From Lutibacter sp. (GTDB lineage Bacteria; Bacteroidota; Bacteroidia; Flavobacteriales; Flavobacteriaceae), in NCBI GenBank assembly GCA_030748365.1, contig JASMME010000031.1, positions 1-10,099 of the forward strand: a stretch of 10,099 nt of DNA, read 5' to 3'. The translations under genes were made by a program, and so were the position numbers. The notes beneath the pieces were generated by a model. The model was not told the DNA's origin and searched no databases. It was given only the letters and a program-made list of their open reading frames with translations. Below are positions 1-5,830 of this stretch, piece after piece. Within the stretch, counting starts at the first letter, position 1, and each line of letters begins with the position of its first letter.

Positions 1-618
1 ACTTTCTCCTTTGTTGAGTGTGATACTGATGGGGGTGGTTCCGCTGTAATTCTTAATATTTATACCTATCGGAAGATCGTCAAATTCAACGGTGGTATTG
101 TCTTCAGTAGCCATTACAGAGACAAAGTTTAGGTAGTTGTTCTGTGGATTTTTGTTGGTATAACTACCCACCCTAAAGGTGTTTCCCAGGGCTGAGAGTC
201 CTTTGCTTACCAAAGCTCCGGCCTGGGCACCGCTTCCTGCATTCATCCTTACAGAAACATAAATAACATCTTCTGCTTCAATGATATAGCCTTTGTTCAT
301 AACGGTACTGGTGCTAGCGGATTCTACAAATAGTTGGGTATAGCCAGTTCCCAGGTCATGCCTTTGGGGATTGGTATTGGAAACCATGCCCGTTATATAA
401 GATGCGGCAGGTGATCCTGCAGGTTTGATGGTATAGGGGATGTCGCCATTGGCTGGGGTGGAGATATACAGGTATTGGTCTTCCGGATTGGCATTGCCAA
501 ATGCTGCACTGGTCAGTGGAGGGATATAATGGGTCTTACTAAGTTGTGCCTGTACAAAGGGGCCCATCAAAAAAATAAGTAAACAAACACCAATACGTGT
601 TAGGCCTTTTAGGAACAT
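1..618 (-). CDS. Secreted IgGFc-binding-like surface protein, N-terminal part (partial, continues beyond left edge)
   Basis: The reading frame opens at an ATG (618-616) and stays open to base 1, giving 206 residues with no stop, so the C-terminus lies outside the window. Residues 1-24 form a clear Sec signal peptide: basic MFLKGLTR, a hydrophobic core, then a likely cut after VQA. The mature part begins QLSKTHYIPPLT and continues with EDQYLYISTP and the stretch VSVMATEDNTTVEFDD. From memory this is the N-terminal pattern of large Bacteroidota surface proteins annotated as IgGFc-binding or gliding-motility-associated, which usually end in a type IX secretion (type B) sorting domain. That C-terminal domain cannot be seen here. 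The protein is inferred to be exported to the cell surface and to act in adhesion or matrix binding. It is transcribed away from the ABC operon's hairpin, probably from its own promoter. Confidence 0.75.
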   Translation of the reverse strand, partial: MFLKGLTRIGVCLLIFLMGPFVQAQLSKTHYIPPLTSAAFGNANPEDQYLYISTPANGDIPYTIKPAGSPAASYITGMVSNTNPQRHDLGTGYTQLFVESASTSTVMNKGYIIEAEDVIYVSVRMNAGSGAQAGALVSKGLSALGNTFRVGSYTNKNPQNNYLNFVSVMATEDNTTVEFDDLPIGINIKNYSGTTPISITLNKGES

Positions 619-646
619 CAACGATTATAAGTAAGAATTGCTGTCG

Positions 647-673
647 TAAAAGTATGGTTTTTACACCTATCAA
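647..673 (-). promoter_or_regulatory. Candidate promoter of the secreted protein gene
   Basis: On the minus strand a TTG (673-671) is followed after 16 bases by TACTTTTA (654-647). This matches the Bacteroidota -7 consensus TAnnTTTG at all but the last base. The box lies 28 bases upstream of the ATG at 618. The 16-base spacing is slightly short for this promoter class, so the call is tentative. Confidence 0.35.
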
Positions 674-738
674 GCAAGCTAAAAACTTATTATAAATAAG
701 GTCAAAGTATGCATTTATCCTGTCGTGATTGTCGCGCA

Positions 739-760
739 GGGAGGCTGGTAACAGCCGCCC
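739..760 (-). terminator. Hairpin just after the ABC permease gene, probable terminator
   Basis: An inverted repeat begins 4 bases beyond the permease stop codon. On the plus strand it reads GGGaGGCTG (739-747), loop GTAA (748-751), CAGCCgCCC (752-760): eight GC-rich pairs and one A-G mismatch. In the direction of the ABC operon the stem is preceded by an A-rich stretch but is not followed by a run of U. It may be a terminator of the U-poor kind or a 3'-end stabilising hairpin. No gene reads toward it from the other side. Confidence 0.55.
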
Positions 761-764
761 TTAT

Positions 765-1592
765 TTACAGGTCTCTTTTTTGTAAAATGAGGTAGGAAGC
801 ATAGACAAAAACGGCGGTCCAACTGCAGACAATGAAGAGGTCAAGTACTTGTACCGAGAAGTCTTTTGAGATGGATTCTCCCACTTGGCTGGCGACGCTT
901 TTGACCGCACTCAGTCTTGTAAAGGGTTCTTTGATTAGGTTGTTCATGGCTTCCAAGGGGAAGCAGCGCATCCAAAGATCATTCTCCAGGTTGAACTTCC
1001 AGTAAAAAAGTCCTTTAAAAATACTTTCAATGATCGACCATATAAGCATGCCGCCAATGGCAAATGCAGACCGCTTTATCAAGATGCCCAGGAAAAGTCC
1101 GAAGGAAAAGAAGCCTGTTAGCTTTACAAAATAAGCAAGTAGGTATTCCAGGTCGGTACTGATGATGGCGAATTCATCAAAATCGGAATAGGCATAGCCT
1201 AGGAGTAGGGAAATAACAAATACCAATACAGTTGAAGCTGCACTAAAGAGGAGGATGGTATAAAATTTCGAGAGGATGAATTCTTGTTTGCTCAGCCCGT
1301 CGATCAAATTTTGTTTAAGGGTTTTATAACTGTATTCATTGGCGACCATAGAAACGATGACCAGCAACAGGAAAAACTTAAAAATGGCCGCTATATAGGT
1401 ATTGAAATGCCAGATGTACGGGAAGTTAAAGATGCCCTGTTCTGCCAGGTGAAATTGTATAGGGCCGATATCAAATTGAACGGCCGCAATCAGCGCGATG
1501 CTACCCAACAGACCAACATAAGCAATGATAAGCGCCATACCTGCCCTGCTACGTCTTAGTTTATAGATCTCTATTTGTAGTAATCGTAGCAT
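765..1592 (-). CDS. ABC-2 type transporter permease
   Basis: This 275-residue membrane protein is the permease partner of the ATPase directly upstream. The start chosen is the ATG at 1592-1590, two bases after the ATPase stop. The open frame extends back to 1709, but that extension overlaps the ATPase gene and is cysteine- and threonine-rich without membrane character. The N-terminus is a short basic amphipathic stretch (MLRLLQIEIYKLRRSR), typical of ABC-2 permeases. About six hydrophobic segments follow, near residues 19-39, 64-83, 112-132, 152-172, 175-192 and 250-271. The NEYSYKTLKQNLIDGLSKQE stretch (85-104) matches the cytoplasmic loop commonly seen in BcrB/NatB-like permeases. Substrate is unknown. 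The pairing suggests export of a peptide, lipid or small hydrophobic compound across the inner membrane. Confidence 0.85.
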   Translation of the reverse strand: MLRLLQIEIYKLRRSRAGMALIIAYVGLLGSIALIAAVQFDIGPIQFHLAEQGIFNFPYIWHFNTYIAAIFKFFLLLVIVSMVANEYSYKTLKQNLIDGLSKQEFILSKFYTILLFSAASTVLVFVISLLLGYAYSDFDEFAIISTDLEYLLAYFVKLTGFFSFGLFLGILIKRSAFAIGGMLIWSIIESIFKGLFYWKFNLENDLWMRCFPLEAMNNLIKEPFTRLSAVKSVASQVGESISKDFSVQVLDLFIVCSWTAVFVYASYLILQKRDL

Positions 1593-1594
1593 GT

Positions 1595-2494
1595 TCAGGC
1601 TTTGTTGGTGAGTGCTAAGAACTGTTCTTCTAGGCTCGGTGTGCGTTTGACCAGGTGTGTGAGTACTACTCCTTGCGCAAACAAGTATTGATTGAGCGCA
1701 GCATTGCAAACTGGTTTTTGCAGGATTGCCGTAATGGTATCTCCTTTGAGGGTCGTTTTGGAAATACCATCAAAACGGAGCAGCAATGCCTGTGCCTTTT
1801 CAGGTGCAAGATTTGTCCTGAGTTCGATAAAACCTTCGGTGGCTGTCATGGTATCCACCCGTCCTTCGTATAATTTGACCCCTTCTTTGATAACCACTAC
1901 CTGTGAACAGACCTTTTCTACTTCATCCAGTAGGTGGGAGGCCAATAAGATGGTGGTTCCCTGCGCTGCAACTTCCTTGATAATCCGGCGGATTTGATGG
2001 ATTCCTTTAGGATCCAAACCATTGGTAGGCTCATCCAGGATTAGGATGTCAGGATCGTTTAGCAGCGCAGAAGCGATGGCCAGGCGTTGTTTCATGCCTA
2101 GTGAAAACGTTCGAAATTTGCTGTCTTTGCGTTCGTATAGATCGACCATAGCGAGTTTTTCAGCAATCTTCTCCGGAGAACTTCCTTTTATTTTACAGAC
2201 CAGTGCCAGGTTTTGCGCCGCAGTCAAATAAGGGTAGAAATTTGGCCTTTCTATGATGGCCCCCACTTTGTTTAGGGCCTTATGGGGAGAGACCGTTCCG
2301 TCAAACCACTCAAAATGCCCCGCTGTTTTGTTGACGACGTTCAGAACAATCCCCAGGGCGGTGGATTTACCGCTGCCATTGGGGCCTAAAAGCCCGTAAA
2401 TACCGCCTTTTTTGATGCTAAAGGACAGTTTATTTAGGGCCTGAATTTTCCCATAATGTTTGCACAGGTTTTTGACAGATAGGATGGTTTCCAA
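1595..2494 (-). CDS. ABC transporter ATP-binding protein (BcrA-like exporter family)
   Basis: This 299-residue ATPase energises the permease encoded directly downstream. All ABC motifs are visible: Walker A GPNGSGKST (37-45), signature SLGMKQR (131-137), Walker B ILILDE (150-155) followed by PTNGLDP, and the switch histidine in LLASH (His187). The Q-loop region reads GAIIERPNFYPYLT, with Glu82 where many ABC proteins have Gln. This is usual in bacitracin/lantibiotic-type (BcrA, NatA-like) ATPases. After residue 215 comes the C-terminal accessory domain of such exporters. The start is a TTG (2494-2492). It is the only usable start before Walker A, because the first internal Met lies far beyond that motif and no in-frame ATG is seen in the short upstream gap. 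The genes form a two-cistron operon with a 2-base gap. Confidence 0.93.
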   Translation of the reverse strand: METILSVKNLCKHYGKIQALNKLSFSIKKGGIYGLLGPNGSGKSTALGIVLNVVNKTAGHFEWFDGTVSPHKALNKVGAIIERPNFYPYLTAAQNLALVCKIKGSSPEKIAEKLAMVDLYERKDSKFRTFSLGMKQRLAIASALLNDPDILILDEPTNGLDPKGIHQIRRIIKEVAAQGTTILLASHLLDEVEKVCSQVVVIKEGVKLYEGRVDTMTATEGFIELRTNLAPEKAQALLLRFDGISKTTLKGDTITAILQKPVCNAALNQYLFAQGVVLTHLVKRTPSLEEQFLALTNKA

Positions 2495-2523
2495 TTTTTT
2501 GTAACTTGTTGTATAACTTTTAG

Positions 2524-2538
2524 ACGAAGTCAGTTCGT
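2524..2538. promoter_or_regulatory. Inverted repeat in the divergent ABC / unknown-gene promoter region
   Basis: ACGAA (2524-2528), spacer GTCAG, TTCGT (2534-2538): a perfect 5+5 inverted repeat between two divergent genes. A third copy, ACGAA, lies at 2548-2552, next to the candidate -7 box of the rightward gene. It could be an operator; this rests on symmetry and position only. Confidence 0.25.
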
Positions 2539-2557
2539 ATTTGTTACACGAATATAG

Positions 2558-2565
2558 TACATTTG
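2558..2565 (+). promoter_or_regulatory. Candidate Bacteroidota -7 box for the kinase-like gene
   Basis: TACATTTG fits TAnnTTTG exactly and lies 25 bases before the ATG at 2591. The nearest upstream TTG (2541-2543) is only 14 bases away, shorter than usual for a -33 box. This box argues against the alternative TTG start at 2573, which would fall at about the transcription start. Confidence 0.45.
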
Positions 2566-2590
2566 AAAGGATTTGATTCCCCCCTCAACC

Positions 2591-3652
2591 ATGGAAGAGA
2601 AGTTGATATCACAGAAGAAACCGGCCTATCCGATCAATCAGTCCTTGTATGACTACCTGACCGAATATAGCAGGAATAGCAAGATTCCCGTGTTTTACGA
2701 GGACCTGCTGCGTTTTTCAGGGTCGGTGATTGTCCATGACAAAAATGGCACAGATACCCTGTGGGTCCGTGTCTATTATCCCGAACACGAGCGTGATGAG
2801 ATCGATCTCAGGTTAAAACAGATGTATATGATTCTCCACGGTGATGGTAGCGAGGATTCCCTTCCTTTTTTAACCATTGATGCCATCGATTACTGTACCT
2901 TCGGAAATTCAAAACCCTTTAGGATCAAAATCAGGAATATCCTGAATGACAACCATACACACCTCTATGTTAAAAAAGCAGATGCTTCCCGTGTGTACGG
3001 GCTAGAATTGGAGCATATCCTATCCCCCAATAATATCAATTTCCTGATTTATAAAGATACGCTGATTGAAGAACATGTACTGGGTATTCCCGGTGACGTT
3101 TTTCTTTCCCAGGACCTGGAGCAGGTAACTGAAAGGGGTAAAAAAAGACTGTCGAAGGAATTTGTAAAGTTCAACGAACGCTGTATGATTCGTTTGTTGG
3201 GGGATATGCGCTCCTACAACTATGTGATTGTGGCCTCCTACGACTTTGATTCTGTAGATTACCGAATCCGCGCCATGGATTTTGACCAGCAGTGTTTCGA
3301 AGGGAACCTAAAGGTCTATCGCCCCCAGTTCTTCAAAGAAAATTTCCCCTTTGTAAAAATGGTGTCCGAGCATTTGCAGGCTGCTTCGGTCGAACAGTAT
3401 AAAAAGGAAGAACGTGCAGCCATCGCCAGGAGAATCAAAGGCGCGCATGATCGGGTAGACGCCCTGTTGGATTGTATGTGTGCAGATACCATCTCCACCC
3501 CTGAAAAAACAGCCCAACTCAGGCAAGCGCTCATCCGCTATACCAATGATAAGAAATTTAAGTCCTGTAAATCCATGGGAGACCTACTAAGGGTAGCCTT
3601 TGATTTTGTCGTCAGGAACTACGAGAACGTAAACATGTATATCATCCACTAA
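2591..3652 (+). CDS. Uncharacterised protein with a possible kinase-like catalytic layout
   Basis: This 353-residue cytosolic protein has no signal peptide or membrane segment. I do not recognise a named family. Several spaced motifs resemble the protein/lipid kinase fold: a strand ending LYVKKAD (Lys128/129) like the nucleotide-binding lysine; an acidic LELEH (139-142) like the helix-C glutamate; a hinge-like FLIYKDTLIEEHVLGIPG; GDMRSYNYVIV (204-214), where Asp205 and Asn210 keep the five-residue Asp-to-Asn spacing of catalytic loops; and AMDFDQ (228-233) like the DFG motif. Residues 250-353 look helical. Kinase activity is inference only. The ATG at 2591 is preferred over a TTG six codons upstream because of the -7 box at 2558. 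The gene is divergent from the ABC operon and converges on the next gene. An alternative is a conserved flavobacterial protein of unrelated fold. Confidence 0.85.
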   Translation: MEEKLISQKKPAYPINQSLYDYLTEYSRNSKIPVFYEDLLRFSGSVIVHDKNGTDTLWVRVYYPEHERDEIDLRLKQMYMILHGDGSEDSLPFLTIDAIDYCTFGNSKPFRIKIRNILNDNHTHLYVKKADASRVYGLELEHILSPNNINFLIYKDTLIEEHVLGIPGDVFLSQDLEQVTERGKKRLSKEFVKFNERCMIRLLGDMRSYNYVIVASYDFDSVDYRIRAMDFDQQCFEGNLKVYRPQFFKENFPFVKMVSEHLQAASVEQYKKEERAAIARRIKGAHDRVDALLDCMCADTISTPEKTAQLRQALIRYTNDKKFKSCKSMGDLLRVAFDFVVRNYENVNMYIIH

Positions 3653-3658
3653 ACCCAG

Positions 3659-4153
3659 TTACAGGGCAAGTGTATCGAGGTCCTCGAAATCTTCGGGAAA
3701 TGTTTCGTCATCCTCATCCAGGAAGGAATCAGGGCTTGCCTGAAAAGTTTTTTCAGGGGCTTTTTCTGGTGGGTTACCAATGGCCTGGAGGGTTTTTGGA
3801 AGCGGGTCAACCACCTCAGATTCTTCACCGACCCTCGTAACAAAAAAGGTCCACATATGGAAGAAGTCGTACACGTATATCAGGCGTTCTTCATCACTTG
3901 TTAGCAGGTCTTTAACGCTGTAATCACGCATGGTCATGGCATGGCCCGTATCTGTCATGTCAGACAAAGGGATTTCTTCTCCCTGCTCCCAGTCGATGTC
4001 TGCCCTGAAAAAAGAGGCCATTTCTTGCCCTTTAAACCCGAAGGATCTGGCAATGCTGAAGTGGAGAGACTCCAGGCTACTTGTTTCGTCAACCAGCAGG
4101 TCCCTGATTACATCTTCGTTAACATCTAAAATTACCCTGATTTTAAAAGCCAT
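3659..4153 (-). CDS. pRiA4b ORF-3 / IS1096 TnpR-like family protein
   Basis: This 164-residue protein begins MAFKIRVILD and contains SSLESLHFSIARSFGF (25-40), followed by EMASFF and LIYVYDFFHMWTFFV (91-105). This order matches the plasmid pRiA4b ORF-3-like family (also labelled IS1096 element passenger TnpR), in which a strand, an LHxxI helix and a YDFGDxW-like motif recur. Here the last motif is YDFFHMW, as I recall for chromosomal Bacteroidota versions. The C-terminus (from about residue 142) is strongly acidic, with FLDEDDETFPEDFEDLD. The molecular function of the family is not established. No transposase or inverted ends lie nearby, so this is a resident chromosomal gene rather than a transposon passenger. 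Its stop is 6 bases from that of the converging gene. A TAACTTTG box upstream gives a likely promoter. Confidence 0.82.
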   Translation of the reverse strand: MAFKIRVILDVNEDVIRDLLVDETSSLESLHFSIARSFGFKGQEMASFFRADIDWEQGEEIPLSDMTDTGHAMTMRDYSVKDLLTSDEERLIYVYDFFHMWTFFVTRVGEESEVVDPLPKTLQAIGNPPEKAPEKTFQASPDSFLDEDDETFPEDFEDLDTLAL

Positions 4154-4173
4154 GATTGTTTATTTAAGTGGGG

Positions 4174-4181
4174 CAAAGTTA
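4174..4181 (-). promoter_or_regulatory. Candidate -7 box for the pRiA4b ORF-3-like gene
   Basis: On the minus strand TAACTTTG (4181-4174) matches TAnnTTTG exactly and ends 20 bases before the ATG at 4153. I see no TTG at the expected upstream distance. Confidence 0.4.
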
Positions 4182-4201
4182 CTATTTATCGTTTAAATTA
4201 G

Positions 4202-4209
4202 TATTTTTG
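4202..4209 (+). promoter_or_regulatory. Candidate -7 box for the menaquinone cluster (thioesterase-menF)
   Basis: TATTTTTG matches TAnnTTTG and ends 16 bases before the ATG at 4226, so any leader would be very short. No TTG lies at the usual upstream distance. The facing gene's -7 box is only 20 bases away, so the two promoters would overlap back to back. Confidence 0.4.
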
Positions 4210-4210
4210 A

Positions 4211-4225
4211 CCAAAGAATTTTTGG
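4211..4225 (+). repeat. Inverted repeat abutting the thioesterase start codon
   Basis: CCAAA (4211-4215), spacer GAATT, TTTGG (4221-4225), ending at the base before the ATG. It overlaps the expected transcription start and ribosome-binding region. It could be an operator half-site pair or a short leader hairpin. Evidence is symmetry and position only. Confidence 0.3.
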
Positions 4226-4663
4226 ATGGAAAATAAGGAAAAGAAATTGGCCCAATTCAACGAGATGTCTCCCAATACCTTGATGGAAACCCTGGGCATC
4301 CGCTACGTGGATATGGGAGAAGATTACCTGGTTGCAACCATGCCGGTAAGCCCCAAGGTCCACCAGCCTGACGGTATTTTAAACGGGGGTGCTACCATGG
4401 CCCTGGCCGAAAGTGTTGGGAGTCCGGTATCCTTCCTGGCCATTGATCCTGCCAATAGCAGTGTGCGTGGTATTGCCTTCACCGCCAATCATTTGCGCAG
4501 TGTAAGTAGCGGCCTGGTTACTGCTACGGCACAGATTGTTCACCGGGGAAAGACCATACATTTGGTAGATATTACTGTCAAAGATGATGCAGGGCATGTC
4601 ATTTCTTCCTGCAGGCTTACCAATTATATTATTACCAGACGCAGCCCCAAAAGAGACGCTTAA
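4226..4663 (+). CDS. Hotdog-fold thioesterase, probable 1,4-dihydroxy-2-naphthoyl-CoA hydrolase (MenI-like)
   Basis: This 145-residue single-hotdog protein is collinear with E. coli YdiI/MenI. Shared features are LGIRYVDMGEDYLVATMPV, HQPDGILNGGA (46-56), the catalytic-acid segment ALAESVGS (59-66) with Glu62, TANHLRS and the closing SCRLTNYI. It probably removes CoA from DHNA-CoA to release DHNA, the substrate of MenA. The position ahead of menF in a men cluster supports this; other PaaI-type acyl-CoA substrates remain possible. Gln47 and Glu62 sit at the spacing of the YdiI catalytic Gln and Glu, but the usual HGG is NGG here (Asn53). It is the first gene of the cluster, with a -7 box at 4202, and its stop lies 15 bases before menF. 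Confidence 0.85.
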   Translation: MENKEKKLAQFNEMSPNTLMETLGIRYVDMGEDYLVATMPVSPKVHQPDGILNGGATMALAESVGSPVSFLAIDPANSSVRGIAFTANHLRSVSSGLVTATAQIVHRGKTIHLVDITVKDDAGHVISSCRLTNYIITRRSPKRDA

Positions 4664-4678
4664 TAAACCGCTTGCCCC

Positions 4679-5740
4679 TTGCCACCGAATCCTTCCTCTT
4701 TTTTTAGTGAGATACGTTCAGCCCTCGAGGCGGAAAAACCCTTGGTGGTCTATAGAAGACCGGGAGAAAACGCTTTGACTGCCTATGTTCAATCTACCCA
4801 GAAATTACACCTACTGACTTCCTTTAAGGAACAAGGATTTGTATTTGCTCCATTCTCCGGAGCGGCTGACAAGGTGGTTTTTCCACAGGAAGAATGTGTG
4901 ATTACCCGCACTGTCCTCACTCATTTGGAGCCCTTTACGCCTTTTTCCGAGGGAGCGCTTAAGCAGCCAGGCCCGGCACCGGAAAAGTATGTTCAATTGC
5001 TTGAAAAGGCCTTGGACCACTTGCGGAACGCCCATCTTAAAAAAGTCGTTCTTTCCAGGGCAGAGACCCTTGTAAAAGAGTCGATGGAGGTGTTGGCGGT
5101 CTACCAGCGGATGTTGAGGGCTTATCCGAACGCTTTTGTTTACCTGTGGTTTCACCCCCAGGTAGGTATGTGGATGGGCGCTTCCCCCGAAGCTTTTATC
5201 ACCATTGAAAAAGCGCATTTTAAGGCCATGGCCCTGGCAGGCACCCAGGCTTTTAAAGGGAGCACTTCGGTACACTGGGGGGAAAAGGAAAAGGAAGAAC
5301 AACAATTGGTAACTGATTTTATCACCGGTCATGCCCGGGCACTTTTTGGTAGTTGTAAAGTGGTGGGGCCTTATACGGTCAGGGCAGGATCACTCCTGCA
5401 CCTATGCTCCGATATTTCAGCCACCATACTGGGTACGCCTCCTTTGGCTGCTTTGCTGGCCCGTTTACACCCAACGCCGGCAGTCTGTGGTATTCCCTTG
5501 GAAGCAGCCCGTTCCTTTATACAGTCCTCTGAAGGGTATGACAGGGCATATTATACGGGGTATTTGGGAGAAATGAATGTAAACAATACCACCCGTTTAT
5601 TTGTCAACCTTCGTTGTATGCAGGTGACCGCAGGGTTTGTAAAACTCTATGTGGGCGGAGGCATCACTGCAGCCAGTAATCCCCAGGCAGAATGGGAAGA
5701 AACGGTCTTAAAGGCCCAGGTAATGAAAGCCGTCCTGTAA
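4679..5740 (+). CDS. menF: Isochorismate synthase
   Basis: It converts chorismate to isochorismate, the first committed step of menaquinone synthesis. The protein has 353 residues, shorter than E. coli MenF or EntC (about 390-430), as the flavobacterial form tends to be. The chorismate-binding domain occupies roughly residues 103-353. Visible motifs are KKVVLSRAE (121-129) with the general-base lysine, WMGASPEAF (165-173), MALAGTQAF (184-192), EEQQLV (206-211), HLCSDI, HPTPAVCGIP (264-273), EGYDRAYYTGYLGE (285-298), LYVGGGIT and EWEETVLKAQ. The start is a TTG at 4679: an in-frame stop at 4664-4666 blocks anything earlier, and the next starts would remove the conserved FFSEIRSAL and LVVYRRP strand. 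It follows the thioesterase by 15 bases, probably in one transcript. The siderophore-type EntC role is unlikely because menD and menB are adjacent. Confidence 0.95.
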   Translation: MPPNPSSFFSEIRSALEAEKPLVVYRRPGENALTAYVQSTQKLHLLTSFKEQGFVFAPFSGAADKVVFPQEECVITRTVLTHLEPFTPFSEGALKQPGPAPEKYVQLLEKALDHLRNAHLKKVVLSRAETLVKESMEVLAVYQRMLRAYPNAFVYLWFHPQVGMWMGASPEAFITIEKAHFKAMALAGTQAFKGSTSVHWGEKEKEEQQLVTDFITGHARALFGSCKVVGPYTVRAGSLLHLCSDISATILGTPPLAALLARLHPTPAVCGIPLEAARSFIQSSEGYDRAYYTGYLGEMNVNNTTRLFVNLRCMQVTAGFVKLYVGGGITAASNPQAEWEETVLKAQVMKAVL

Positions 5741-5793
5741 GTCCGTAGATTCCCTTGCAAAAGACTCTTTCAATCCCGGCGGTTTACTCCGCT

Positions 5794-5809
5794 TATCTTT
5801 GTACCTTTG
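5794..5809 (+). promoter_or_regulatory. Two adjacent -7-like boxes upstream of menD
   Basis: TATCTTTG (5794-5801) is followed directly by TACCTTTG (5802-5809); both match TAnnTTTG. They lie 21-36 bases before the menD ATG in a 90-base gap. The nearest TTG (5755-5757) is too far upstream for normal spacing. A small inverted repeat, GCGG/CCGC (5779-5792), lies just before them. A separate menD promoter inside the cluster is plausible. Confidence 0.45.
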
Positions 5810-5830
5810 TCCAGATAAGAATTCAATAAA

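Noticed and set aside
1593..1709. 39-codon N-terminal extension of the ABC permease frame
   Set aside because: It lies inside the ATPase coding region and lacks membrane character. The ATG at 1592, just after the ATPase stop, fits an operon and the family N-terminus.
2573..2590. TTG start adding six residues to the kinase-like protein
   Set aside because: The likely promoter box at 2558-2565 places transcription start at about this TTG, and the ATG at 2591 is a stronger start.
3659..4153. Transposon remnant suggested by the TnpR family name
   Set aside because: No transposase, terminal repeats or target duplication is visible, and the neighbours are ordinary chromosomal genes.
4811..5332. 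173-codon open frame on the minus strand
   Set aside because: It is antisense to menF, which has all its family motifs. The composition is that of a shadow frame.
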